DNA of 64,000 nt from Saccharothrix violaceirubra. Its GTDB lineage: Bacteria > Actinomycetota > Actinomycetes > Mycobacteriales > Pseudonocardiaceae. The notes under the pieces were generated by a model. It did no database searches. It was not told where the DNA came from and was given only the letters and a program-made list of their open reading frames with translations. A program made the translations under genes and the position numbers. Location of the stretch: positions 744,001-808,000 of the forward strand of contig NZ_JACHJS010000001.1 in the NCBI RefSeq assembly GCF_014203755.1, in the 5' to 3' direction. Positions 43,181 through 51,351 of this stretch are shown here, one piece after another. How positions within the stretch are numbered: the first letter of the stretch is position 1; each line of letters starts with the position of its first letter.

Positions 43181-44008
43181 ATGACCAAGCGAATGCTGGT
43201 CGTCCTGTCCGAGTTCGGCTACTGGGGGGAGGAGCTGGTCGGTCCCGTCGAGGCGTTCGACGCCGCGGGCTACCGCGTCACGTTCATCACGCCCAACGGC
43301 CGCCGCCCGCAGGCCCTGCCGCCGAGCCTGGACGCCGGCTACGTCGACCCGCCGCTGGGCCGTTCGGTCACCACGCCGGACATGGCCCGCCGTGCCCGCG
43401 AACTGGACGCGTCCCCCCGCCTGGACAACCCGCTGAGCCTCGCCGACCTCGTCCCCGAGCGGCCGTACTACAGCGCGGTCAACCACCTGCGCGAGGTCGA
43501 GGAGTACAACCGCCGCCTCGACGGCGCGGTCGCCGACCTGGTCGGCAGCTTCGACGCGCTGACCATCGTCGGCGGCTCGGGCCCGATCGTGGACCTGGCC
43601 AACAACGAGCGGCTGCACGAGCTGGTGCTCGGCTTCGTCGCCGCCGACAAGCCGATCCTCGCCGAGTGCTACGGCGTCGCGGTGCTCGCGTTCGCCCGTG
43701 ACCTGGAGAGCCGCACGAGCATCATCCAGAACAAGCACGTCACCGGGCACCCCAAGGAGTACGACTACAAGGACGGCACCGGCTTCGTCGGCGTCGAGTT
43801 CAACATGGGCCCGCCGCCGTACCCGCTGGAGTACATCCTGCGCGACGCCACCGGTCCGGTCGGCCGCTTCCACGGCAACGTGGGCCGCGAGACCTCGGTG
43901 ATCGTCGACTACCCGTTCGTCACCGCCCGTTCCACGCCCGACTCCACCCCGGCCGGCGAGCTGCTGGTCCAGGTGCTGGAGAACGGCCTGCGCCGGTTCG
44001 GCTGGTAA
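43181..44008 (+). CDS. DJ-1/PfpI superfamily protein (class I glutamine amidotransferase-like)
   Basis: 275 residues. A flavodoxin-like core with the nucleophile-elbow Cys163 in ILAECYGVAVLAFA, GGSGPIVDLANN before it, and an early acidic residue in YWGEELVGPVEAF. The family includes isonitrile hydratases, glyoxalase III and deglycase-like enzymes; members of this 260-280-residue branch sit in secondary-metabolism clusters. A second DJ-1/PfpI protein is encoded at 46266, so two divergent members flank the ThDP enzyme. AGAGGAA lies upstream of the ATG. Reaction unknown. Confidence 0.85.
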   Translation: MTKRMLVVLSEFGYWGEELVGPVEAFDAAGYRVTFITPNGRRPQALPPSLDAGYVDPPLGRSVTTPDMARRARELDASPRLDNPLSLADLVPERPYYSAVNHLREVEEYNRRLDGAVADLVGSFDALTIVGGSGPIVDLANNERLHELVLGFVAADKPILAECYGVAVLAFARDLESRTSIIQNKHVTGHPKEYDYKDGTGFVGVEFNMGPPPYPLEYILRDATGPVGRFHGNVGRETSVIVDYPFVTARSTPDSTPAGELLVQVLENGLRRFGW

Positions 44009-44012
44009 CGCG

Positions 44013-45638
44013 ATGACCACCAGGCCGGGCCGGGCCGCGATCTTCGAGCAGTTCGCGGCCGACGGCATCGAGTACATGTTCGGCAACCCGGGCACCGTCG
44101 AGCAGGGCTTCCTGGACGCGGGCGGCGCGTCCGACATCGAGTACCTGCTCTCGCTGCACGAGGGCGTCGCCGTGGGCATGGCCGACGGTTACGCCCGCGC
44201 CACGCAGCGGCCCGGCTTGGTCCAGCTGCACAGCGGGGTGGGCCTGGGCAACGGCATCGGCATGCTCTACCAGGCCAAACGCGGCGGCTCGCCGCTGGTC
44301 GTGGTGGTCGGCGAGGCCGGGGTGAAGTACGACGCGATGGACGGGCAGATGGCGGTCGACCTGGTCGGCATGGCCGAGCCGGTCACCAAGTGGGCCACCC
44401 GCGTGGTCGACCCGTCGTCGGTGCTGCGCGTGCTGCGGCGGGCGGTGAAGATCGCGATGACGCCGCCGCGCGGCCCGGTCGTGGTCGTGCTGCCGGCCGA
44501 CGTGCTCGACGAACCGAACTCCGAGCCCGCGGTGCCCACGTCCGTCCCGGACACGCGGGTCGTGCCGGAACCGGCGCTGGTCGCGGAGGCCGCGACCACG
44601 CTGCTGGCCGGGCGGAACCGGCTGATCCTGATGGGCGACGGCGTCGCCACGAGCGGTGCGCAACGGGAGCTGACGGCGGTCGCCGAGGCGTTGGGCGCGA
44701 AGGTGTGGGGCGTGAACTCCTCGGAGTTCAACTTCGACGCCACGCACCGGCTCTTCGGCGGGCAGCTCGGCCACATGTTCGGCGAGACCAGCGCACGCGT
44801 CGTCGGCGAGGCGGACTCGGTCCTGATCGTCGGGACCTACGTCTTCCCCGAGGTGTTCCCGGCACTGGAGAACCCCTTCAAGGCGGGCGCGAAGATCGTG
44901 CACGTCGACCTCGACGCGTACGAGATCGCGAAGAACTTCCCGGTCGACCTCGGTCTCGTGGCCGACCCGAAGCTCACGCTCGCCGCGCTCAACGCGGAGA
45001 TCAACCGGCAGCGGCCCGGCCTCGCGCCGAGCACGCCGATCGCGGTCTCCTCGACCCGACCGGTGTTCCCGGAGCCGCCGCTGGAGCAGGACAGCGTGCT
45101 CGACCGGTTCGTCCGGCGGCTCGCGGGCCGCGCACCGGAGGACCTGGTGGTGTTCGACGAGGCGTTGACCGCGTCGCCGCCGCTGGCGAAGTACCTGCCG
45201 CCACGACAGGCCGGCCGGTTCTTCCAGACCCGGGGCGGGTCCCTGGGCGTGGGCATCCCCGGCGCGCTGGGCATCAAGCTCGCCTCGCCGGAGCTGCCGG
45301 TCGTGGCCTTCACCGGCGACGGCGGCTCGATGTACACGATCCAGGCGCTGTGGACGGCGGCGCGCTACGGCATCGGCGCGAAGTTCGTGATCTGCGACAA
45401 CCGCCGTTACCACCTGCTCGACCAGAACATCGAGCAGTACTGGGCCGAGCAGGGGATCACGCCGCACGAGTTCCCGGCCGCGTTCGACCTGTCCACTCCG
45501 GAACTCGGCTTCACGGGGCTCGCCGCCGCCATGGGCGTCCCGGGCCGACGGGTGGAGAAGCTCTACGAGGTGGACACCGCCGTGGAGGCGATGCTGAACC
45601 ACGACGGTCCCTATCTCATCGACCTGGTCATCGACTAG
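44013..45638 (+). CDS. ThDP-dependent decarboxylase/carboligase (benzoylformate decarboxylase-like)
   Basis: 541 residues with the three-domain acetolactate-synthase fold. Glu50 in SLHEGVAVGMADGYARAT activates the cofactor, His73 sits in QLHSGVGLGNGIGML as in benzoylformate decarboxylase, and the C-terminal domain has the ThDP/Mg motif starting GDGGSMYTIQAL and ending FVICDN. It should decarboxylate a 2-oxo acid or join an acyl unit to an aldehyde. No FAD-binding segment typical of acetolactate synthase is obvious. Four bases after the DJ-1 stop, so tightly co-expressed. Confidence 0.92.
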   Translation: MTTRPGRAAIFEQFAADGIEYMFGNPGTVEQGFLDAGGASDIEYLLSLHEGVAVGMADGYARATQRPGLVQLHSGVGLGNGIGMLYQAKRGGSPLVVVVGEAGVKYDAMDGQMAVDLVGMAEPVTKWATRVVDPSSVLRVLRRAVKIAMTPPRGPVVVVLPADVLDEPNSEPAVPTSVPDTRVVPEPALVAEAATTLLAGRNRLILMGDGVATSGAQRELTAVAEALGAKVWGVNSSEFNFDATHRLFGGQLGHMFGETSARVVGEADSVLIVGTYVFPEVFPALENPFKAGAKIVHVDLDAYEIAKNFPVDLGLVADPKLTLAALNAEINRQRPGLAPSTPIAVSSTRPVFPEPPLEQDSVLDRFVRRLAGRAPEDLVVFDEALTASPPLAKYLPPRQAGRFFQTRGGSLGVGIPGALGIKLASPELPVVAFTGDGGSMYTIQALWTAARYGIGAKFVICDNRRYHLLDQNIEQYWAEQGITPHEFPAAFDLSTPELGFTGLAAAMGVPGRRVEKLYEVDTAVEAMLNHDGPYLIDLVID

Positions 45639-45666
45639 GTCACGACACGACAGGGGGCGGGCAGAC

Positions 45667-46149
45667 ATGGGGGGCTTCGACCGGCCGGTCGACGTCGGTG
45701 CGGTCCGCGGGCTGGTGCGCGACTGGTTCGCCGCGCTGGACCGCCACGACGACGCGGACGTGCTGCTGGCACTCCTCGCCCCGATCGGGCTGGTGCTGCA
45801 CCTGCCCGGGGCGACCGTGCGCGACCGGGAGGGCCTGCGGGCCTGGCACGCGGACCGGGTGTCCACCTACTTCGACGAGACCCACCGCGCGCACGACGTG
45901 CGGGTGCGGGTCGTGTCGCCGCGGCACGCGGAGGTGCTCGTCCGGGTGGACTGGCGGGCCAGCGTCTGGGTTCCGCCCGCCGCGGGCAGCACGCGGGTCG
46001 GCGGCGAGTCGACCCAGCGGTGGTCGGTGGTGCCTTGGCACGACGGCAAACCCCGGCTGCGCACCTGTGTCCTCGGGGGCCCGACCCCCGTCCCGGGATC
46101 GGTCGCCCCGCGTGCGGCCCGGCCCACCGGCCTGGGCGCCGCGGCGTAG
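45667..46149 (+). CDS. NTF2/SnoaL-like protein
   Basis: 160 residues without a signal peptide. The first helix and strand set (VRGLVRDWFAALDRHDDADVLLALL, LHLPGATVRDREGLRAWHADRV) and the later strands (VLVRVDWRASVWVP, STQRWSVVPW) give the NTF2 cone fold. The C-terminus is Pro/Arg/Ala-rich. Fourth NTF2-like domain in the window and the only cytosolic stand-alone one. It ends the run headed by the ankyrin gene. Likely a small-molecule-binding cyclase or isomerase; no residue assignment is possible. Confidence 0.8.
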   Translation: MGGFDRPVDVGAVRGLVRDWFAALDRHDDADVLLALLAPIGLVLHLPGATVRDREGLRAWHADRVSTYFDETHRAHDVRVRVVSPRHAEVLVRVDWRASVWVPPAAGSTRVGGESTQRWSVVPWHDGKPRLRTCVLGGPTPVPGSVAPRAARPTGLGAAA

Positions 46150-46186
46150 CGCCGATCCCCGGCCGCCGGCGGCGACCGGCGGCCGA

Positions 46187-46230
46187 CCGTCGAGGGCCGG
46201 GAGCCCCACCCGGCTCCCGGCCCTCGACGG
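46187..46230. terminator. Strong hairpin between two operons
   Basis: A perfect 19-bp stem (arms 46187-46205 and 46212-46230) with a 6-base loop, between the NTF2-like gene and the next DJ-1 gene. No T-run. It probably separates two transcripts. Confidence 0.85.
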
Positions 46231-46265
46231 GTCATCCACCAGATTCCCAGCGAAGGCGAAGGACC

Positions 46266-46865
46266 ATGACCACTGACGTGCTGGCGACCGGCCGACTGGC
46301 GGGCAGGCGCATCGGCATCCTGATGGAGAGCGACTACGTCGAGGAGGAGATCTCCTACTACCGCAAGCGGTTCGAGGAGGAGGGTGCGCGGGTCGAGCTG
46401 CTGACCCGCCTGTGGGGCAACGAGTCCCTGACGTTCACCGGCCACGAGCAGCGCGCGCCGATCGAGGTGACCGGGGACCTGGAGCGGCTCGACTACGACG
46501 AGCTGTCCCGGTACTCGGCGCTGATCGTGCCCTCGGGCATGGTCTCCGACCGGTTGCGCTACACCGACGACGTGCAGCGGCTCGCGCCCGCCGTCGAGGT
46601 GATGCGCCGGGCGTTCCGGCTGCCCAACCTGGTCAAGGCGTTCTCGTGCCACGGCCTGCTGCTGCTCTCGGCCGTCCCGGAGCTGATCCGCGACCGCGCG
46701 GTGACGTGCCACAACAACCTGGTCGGCGACGTGCGCAACATGGGCGCCGTGTACACCGCGCAGGACGTCGTCGTGGACGGGGACCTGGTCACCTCGCGCA
46801 CGGTCGAGCAGTGCAACCTGCTGGCGCGCACGGTGATCGAGCAGCTCGTCGCCCGGCAGCGCTGA
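46266..46865 (+). CDS. DJ-1/PfpI family protein
   Basis: 199 residues with the nucleophile elbow VKAFSCHGLLLLSAV (Cys128, preceding His129), acidic VEEEISYYRKRFEEEG after strand 1, and LIVPSGMVSDRLR. This is the PfpI/YajL-like branch, whose members act as proteases, deglycases or chaperones. GAAGG lies before the ATG. It starts a second same-strand run: the AGE gene begins one base after its stop, then GlgX and STAS overlap in turn. A sugar-linked role is possible given those neighbours. Confidence 0.87.
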   Translation: MTTDVLATGRLAGRRIGILMESDYVEEEISYYRKRFEEEGARVELLTRLWGNESLTFTGHEQRAPIEVTGDLERLDYDELSRYSALIVPSGMVSDRLRYTDDVQRLAPAVEVMRRAFRLPNLVKAFSCHGLLLLSAVPELIRDRAVTCHNNLVGDVRNMGAVYTAQDVVVDGDLVTSRTVEQCNLLARTVIEQLVARQR

Positions 46866-46866
46866 C

Positions 46867-48651
46867 ATGCACTCGTACTCCGACACCGCGTTCGGCCGCC
46901 TGGAATCCGCGTGGGACGGCCACTTCCGGCTGCGCCTGGCGGACGGGACGTCGGTCGACCTGCACCTGACCGACACCACGTCGGCCCAGGTCGTGCGCAA
47001 CCTCGGCGAGCCCTACCACGACGTCACGGGCCGGCTCGCCGAGTTGCTCGCCACGCCGGGGCGGCTGGTGTTCGCGCACGGCCCGGTCTACCCGGACGGC
47101 CGCCGGCAGGCCACGCAGGTCACGTTCGTCGGCGAGGGCGCGGACGAGCACGTGTTCGAGCGGCCCGACTGGTGGATCGACCAGGTGCGCGAGCTGGCCC
47201 GGTTCTACCGCCGGGCGCAGTTCGGCACGGGCGAGGTCGACTACGCCGACTACCGCACGCAGATCCGGCTGGGCGGCGACAAGAACGGCCGCCACGTCCA
47301 GGAGACCGACACCATCTCGCGGCTGGTCTACGGCATGGCCAGCGCCTACATGCTCACCGGCGACGAGGACTTCCTCACCGTCGCCGACCGGGGTTCGCGG
47401 TACCTGCGCGACCACATGCGGTTCGTGGACACCGACGAGGACGTGACCTACTGGTACCACGGCGTCGACGTGGACGGCGGGCGCGAGCGCAAGCTGTTCA
47501 CCTCCGAGTTCGACGACGACTACCACGCCATCCCGGCCTACGAGCAGATCTACGCCCTGGCCGGGCTGGTGCAGAACTACCGGGTGACCGGCGACCCGGC
47601 GATCAAGGCCGACATCGACGGCACCATGCGCCTGTTCGAGCGCTTCTTCGCCGATCCCGTGCTGGGCGGCTACTACTCCCACATCGACCCCGTGACCCTG
47701 AGCCCGCACCACGACTCGCTGGGCGCGAACCGGTCGCGCAAGAACTGGAACTCGGTCGGCGACCACGCGCCCGCGTACCTGTTCAACCTCTACCTGGCCA
47801 CCGGCGACGAGCGGCACCTGCGGATGCTGGAGCACACGTTCGACATGATCGTGTCCCACTTCCCCGACCGCGACACCCCGTTCGTCCAGGAGCGGTTCCA
47901 CGCCGACTGGGCGCCGGACCGGTCGTGGGGCTGGCAACAGGACCGGGCCGTGGTCGGGCACAACCTGAAGATCGCCTGGAACCTGACGCGGATGGGCGCC
48001 GCGCTGCCCAAGTACGACTACGCCCGGCTCGCCGACCGGCTCGCCGACACCATGCCGGACGTGGGCCGCGACCCGTTGCGCGGTGGGTGGTACGACCTCG
48101 TGCGGAGACAGGCGCCGCACGACTTCGTCTGGCACGACCGCAAGGCGTGGTGGCAGCAGGAGCAGGCGATCCTGGCCTACCTGGTGCTGGCGGGGCACCG
48201 GGGCGACGCCGGCCGGCTGGCGCACGCCCGTGAGGCGCAGTCGTTCTACAACGCGTTCTTCCTCGACCACGACGAGGGCGGCGTGTACTTCAACGTGCTG
48301 GCGGACGGCATCCCGTACCTGATGGGCACCGAGCGGCTCAAGGGCAGCCACTCGATGAGCATGTACCACTCGGCCGAGCTGTGCTACCTCGCGACCGTCT
48401 ACAACGGACTCCTGGTGCGCGGCGAACCACTCGACCTGTGGTTCCGCCCGCGGGCGGACGCCGACTTCCCGGACCGGTCGCTGCGGGTGGCGCCGGACGT
48501 GCTGCCCGCCGGGCGGGTGCGGCTGGAGGGCGTGCTCGTCGACGGCGAGCCGTACCGCGACTTCGACGCCGACGCGATGGCGGTCCGGCTGCCCGACAGC
48601 GCGGGACCGGTGACCGTGCGGGCCCGCCTGGTGCCGGTGGAGCGGTCGTGA
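46867..48651 (+). CDS. AGE-family sugar 2-epimerase-like protein
   Basis: 594 residues. The (alpha/alpha)6-barrel of N-acylglucosamine 2-epimerase/cellobiose epimerase is suggested by repeated W/H/E motifs: FDDDYHAIPAYEQIYALAGL, NSVGDHAPAYLFNLYLATGDERHL, HNLKIAWNLTRM, KAWWQQEQAILAYLVL. It is longer than the usual 400 residues, with an extra about 110-residue strand-rich N-terminus and a C-terminal beta extension. It could epimerise or otherwise act on a sugar or an aromatic-sugar conjugate. Linked by one base to the DJ-1 gene and by GTGA overlap to glgX. Confidence 0.85.
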   Translation: MHSYSDTAFGRLESAWDGHFRLRLADGTSVDLHLTDTTSAQVVRNLGEPYHDVTGRLAELLATPGRLVFAHGPVYPDGRRQATQVTFVGEGADEHVFERPDWWIDQVRELARFYRRAQFGTGEVDYADYRTQIRLGGDKNGRHVQETDTISRLVYGMASAYMLTGDEDFLTVADRGSRYLRDHMRFVDTDEDVTYWYHGVDVDGGRERKLFTSEFDDDYHAIPAYEQIYALAGLVQNYRVTGDPAIKADIDGTMRLFERFFADPVLGGYYSHIDPVTLSPHHDSLGANRSRKNWNSVGDHAPAYLFNLYLATGDERHLRMLEHTFDMIVSHFPDRDTPFVQERFHADWAPDRSWGWQQDRAVVGHNLKIAWNLTRMGAALPKYDYARLADRLADTMPDVGRDPLRGGWYDLVRRQAPHDFVWHDRKAWWQQEQAILAYLVLAGHRGDAGRLAHAREAQSFYNAFFLDHDEGGVYFNVLADGIPYLMGTERLKGSHSMSMYHSAELCYLATVYNGLLVRGEPLDLWFRPRADADFPDRSLRVAPDVLPAGRVRLEGVLVDGEPYRDFDADAMAVRLPDSAGPVTVRARLVPVERS

Positions 48652-50585
48652 CGCGCTGGCTGGACGGCTTCCGCGTCGGCCCCGGCGTGGCGGAACCGGG
48701 CGCGGTCGTCGGGCCGGACGGCGTGTCGTTCGGGGTGCGGTCGGGCAGCGCGGGCGGGATGTGGCTGGTGCTGCTGGACCCCGAACGCGGCGACGTGCTC
48801 ACCGAGCTGCCGTTCCCGGACGACTACCGGGTGGGCGACCTGTTCACCATGACCGTGCTGGGCCTGGATCCCGACCTGGTGCACTACGCGTTCCGCGTGG
48901 CCGGCCGGGACGAGCTGCTGCTGGACCCGTACGCGAAGGCGCTGGCCGGTGGCGAGGAGTGGGGCGTGCGTCCGCGCTACCGCTCCCGCGTGCCGAACAT
49001 GGACTTCGACTGGGGCGACGACCGGCCGCCGCACATCCCGGCCGAGGACCTGGTGGTCTACGAGCTGAACGTGCGCGGCTACACCCGGCACCCGTCGTCC
49101 GAAGTGGACGGTCCGGGTACGTTCGCCGGACTGCGCGAGCGGATCGGGTACCTGCGGGAGCTGGGCGTGAACTGCGTCGAGCTGCTGCCGATCGCCGAGT
49201 TCGACGAGACCGACATCGCGGGCGGCCCGCCGAGGCTCAACACGTGGGGCTACCACACTGTGGGGTTCTTCGCGCCCAAGGCTTCGTACGGCTCGCCGCG
49301 TGAGCTGAAGGAACTCGTGCGGGATCTGCACGCGGCCGGCATCGAGGTGGTGCTGGACGTGGTCTTCAACCACACCGCCGAAGGCGACGAGCGGGGGCCC
49401 GTGCTGTCGTTCAAGGGACTCGACGACTTCTGGTACCTGAAGACGCCGGACGGCGCCTACTACAACTTCAGCGGCACCGGGAACACGGTGAACTGCAACG
49501 ACCCCGTGGTGCGCGGCTTCATCCTGGACTGCCTGCGGCACTGGGTGACCGAGTACCGGGTGGACGGGTTCCGCTTCGACCTGGCCTCGATCCTGACCCG
49601 CGGCGCCGACGGCGGCCCGCTGGCCGACCCGCCGCTGCTCGCCGAGCTGGCGGCGGACCCGGTGCTGGCCGACGTGAAGCTGATCGCCGAGGCGTGGGAC
49701 GCGGGCGGGCTCTACCAGGTCGGGTCGTTCCCGCACCACGGGCGGTGGCAGGAGTGGAACGGGCGCTACCGCGACGCGCTGCGCCGGTTCCTGGTGGCCC
49801 GGCCGGGGTCGACCGGGGAGTTGGCCACCGCGTTGGCCGGCTCGCCGGACCTCTACGCCGGCCGCGGCACGCGGGCGTCGGTGAACTTCGTGACCTGCCA
49901 CGACGGCTTCACACTCGCGGACCTGGTGTCCTACGACCACAAGCACAACGAGGCCAACGGCGAGGACAACCGGGACGGGCACGACGCGAACGAGAGCTGG
50001 AACTGCGGCGTCGAGGGGCCGACCGACGACGCCGGCGTGCTGGCGTTGCGGGCCCGGCAGACGCGCAACGCGTTGACGTTGCTGCTGGTCAGCCACGGCG
50101 TGCCGATGCTGACGGCGGGCGACGAGTTCGGCCGCACGCAGCGCGGCAACAACAACGCGTACTGCCAGGACAACGAGCTGACCTGGGTGGACTGGTCGGC
50201 GGCGGAGAAGAACGCGGACCTGGTGGCGTTCGTGCGCGGGCTCCTCGCGCTGCGGGCGCGGCACCCGGTGTTGCGCCGCGCGGCGCACCCCGACTCGGAC
50301 GGCCTTCGCTGGCACGGCGCGGAGCCGGGGCGGCCGGACTGGTCGGCCGACTCGCGGTTGCTGGTGGCCGAGTCGCGCGCGGGCGACGACGCGGTGCTCG
50401 TCGTCGCGAACAGCGACCTCGCGGAGGCGGCGGTGCGGTTGCCCGAGCCGCCCGGCGGCACGCGGTGGTACCCGGCGGTGGACACCGGGGGGCCGGTGAC
50501 CGGCGTGCCGGTCACCGGATTGATCGCGGTGGGCAAGTCGGTGGTCGTGCTGGAGGCACGGCCGGGCGGGGGAGGACCACGATGA
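48648..50585 (+). CDS. glgX: Glycogen debranching enzyme
   Basis: 645 residues, GTG start overlapping the AGE stop. CBM48-like N-terminus and GH13 barrel with YELNVRGYTRHPSS, VVFNHTAEG, nucleophile Asp in RVDGFRFDLASIL, acid Glu in LIAEAWDAGG and the third acidic residue in FVTCHDGFTLADLVSY. GlgX removes short alpha-1,6 branches from glycogen limit dextrins. Being embedded with an AGE-type epimerase, DJ-1 and STAS proteins instead of with glgP or the trehalose genes is unusual. Confidence 0.95.
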   Translation: MTRWLDGFRVGPGVAEPGAVVGPDGVSFGVRSGSAGGMWLVLLDPERGDVLTELPFPDDYRVGDLFTMTVLGLDPDLVHYAFRVAGRDELLLDPYAKALAGGEEWGVRPRYRSRVPNMDFDWGDDRPPHIPAEDLVVYELNVRGYTRHPSSEVDGPGTFAGLRERIGYLRELGVNCVELLPIAEFDETDIAGGPPRLNTWGYHTVGFFAPKASYGSPRELKELVRDLHAAGIEVVLDVVFNHTAEGDERGPVLSFKGLDDFWYLKTPDGAYYNFSGTGNTVNCNDPVVRGFILDCLRHWVTEYRVDGFRFDLASILTRGADGGPLADPPLLAELAADPVLADVKLIAEAWDAGGLYQVGSFPHHGRWQEWNGRYRDALRRFLVARPGSTGELATALAGSPDLYAGRGTRASVNFVTCHDGFTLADLVSYDHKHNEANGEDNRDGHDANESWNCGVEGPTDDAGVLALRARQTRNALTLLLVSHGVPMLTAGDEFGRTQRGNNNAYCQDNELTWVDWSAAEKNADLVAFVRGLLALRARHPVLRRAAHPDSDGLRWHGAEPGRPDWSADSRLLVAESRAGDDAVLVVANSDLAEAAVRLPEPPGGTRWYPAVDTGGPVTGVPVTGLIAVGKSVVVLEARPGGGGPR

Positions 50586-50899
50586 CGTTCGAGGCGTACC
50601 TGGGGTTCACCGGGCAGACGGCCACGGTGTTCGCGAGCGGGGAGCTGGGTGCGGAGACCGCGCCCGTGCTCAGGTCGCTGGTGGAACGGGCCGCGGCCGG
50701 GCCGGTGGCACGATTGGTGCTTGATTTGACCGGATTGTCCGCGATGTCGTCGGCGGGCGTCCGGGTATTGGCGTTCGCACAACAGTCGTTGCCTTCGGGC
50801 GTGCCGATCATCGTCGTCGGCGCCCGACCCGAAGTAGTCGAGATCATCCGGTTGGCCGGGTTCGACCAGGCCGTTTCCCTCTCGCCCGGAAGCTCTTGA
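50582..50899 (+). CDS. STAS-domain anti-sigma-factor antagonist
   Basis: 105 residues, ATG overlapping the glgX stop. The STAS fold is visible (FTGQTATVFASGELGAETAPVLRSLV, ARLVLDLTGLSAMSSAGVRVLAFA). The phospho-acceptor in SpoIIAA-like proteins follows DS(A/S)G; here Ser57 is kept but the preceding Asp is Ser. Such proteins bind anti-sigma kinases and release sigma factors. No anti-sigma gene is next to it, so the partner is elsewhere. Its place at the end of a carbohydrate operon suggests coupling to stress or energy state. Confidence 0.85.
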   Translation: MTFEAYLGFTGQTATVFASGELGAETAPVLRSLVERAAAGPVARLVLDLTGLSAMSSAGVRVLAFAQQSLPSGVPIIVVGARPEVVEIIRLAGFDQAVSLSPGSS

Positions 50900-50909
50900 T
50901 CGAATTAGT

Positions 50910-50975
50910 CGGGCACCGGGCGGGAAATGTTTCACAAAGGACCGGCCGATCCGGTCGGAGTCTGTCCGGTGCCCG
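50910..50975. terminator. Nested hairpin after the STAS gene
   Basis: CGGGCACCGG and its complement form a 10-bp outer stem enclosing a second hairpin (ACCGG/CCGGT at 50941-50955). It starts 11 bp after the STAS stop. Confidence 0.65.
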
Positions 50976-51351
50976 AAACCTCGCGTTCACCCGGAATCCG
51001 TCCGGGCCGGAATTCGCCCTGGGCCGGCCGGGTGATTGAGCAGTCAACCAAGTTGCGCTGCGTGGCCGGCCCGCCCCGTCCGGGCGGTGTGCGGCGGTCC
51101 GCGCCGACAGTGTCTCAATTCGTCACGCTGGGTGATCGCCTCGTAGTCCGAGGATAGTTCTCGGGGTGGCTTAGCCGCAGTTCGCGTCGATGGTGAAAGT
51201 ATACGTACGGGTGGCTCGCAAACAGGTTCGCTACCAAGCGTGAGCACCTGATTATGCATTTGGTGATAGCTCTGGGAGTGGACTTCACGAGATCGTCGCA
51301 ACTTTTCGTAGTAGTGCTTGCCGTGGGCGTTGCCCATATGGAGTATCGATT
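50976..51351. other. Less GC-rich non-coding leader before the transposase gene
   Basis: 376 bp noticeably richer in A/T than the rest of the window, with stretches such as AAAGTATACGTACG and GATTATGCATTTGG. No recognisable gene. It most likely holds the promoter for the transposase-like gene or is residual foreign DNA. A CCGAG/CTCGG palindrome lies at about 51157-51173. Confidence 0.55.

Noticed and set aside
50976..51351. Terminal inverted repeat of an insertion sequence
   Set aside because: I could not find a matching inverted copy downstream of the transposase gene or a target-site duplication, so IS ends are not called.
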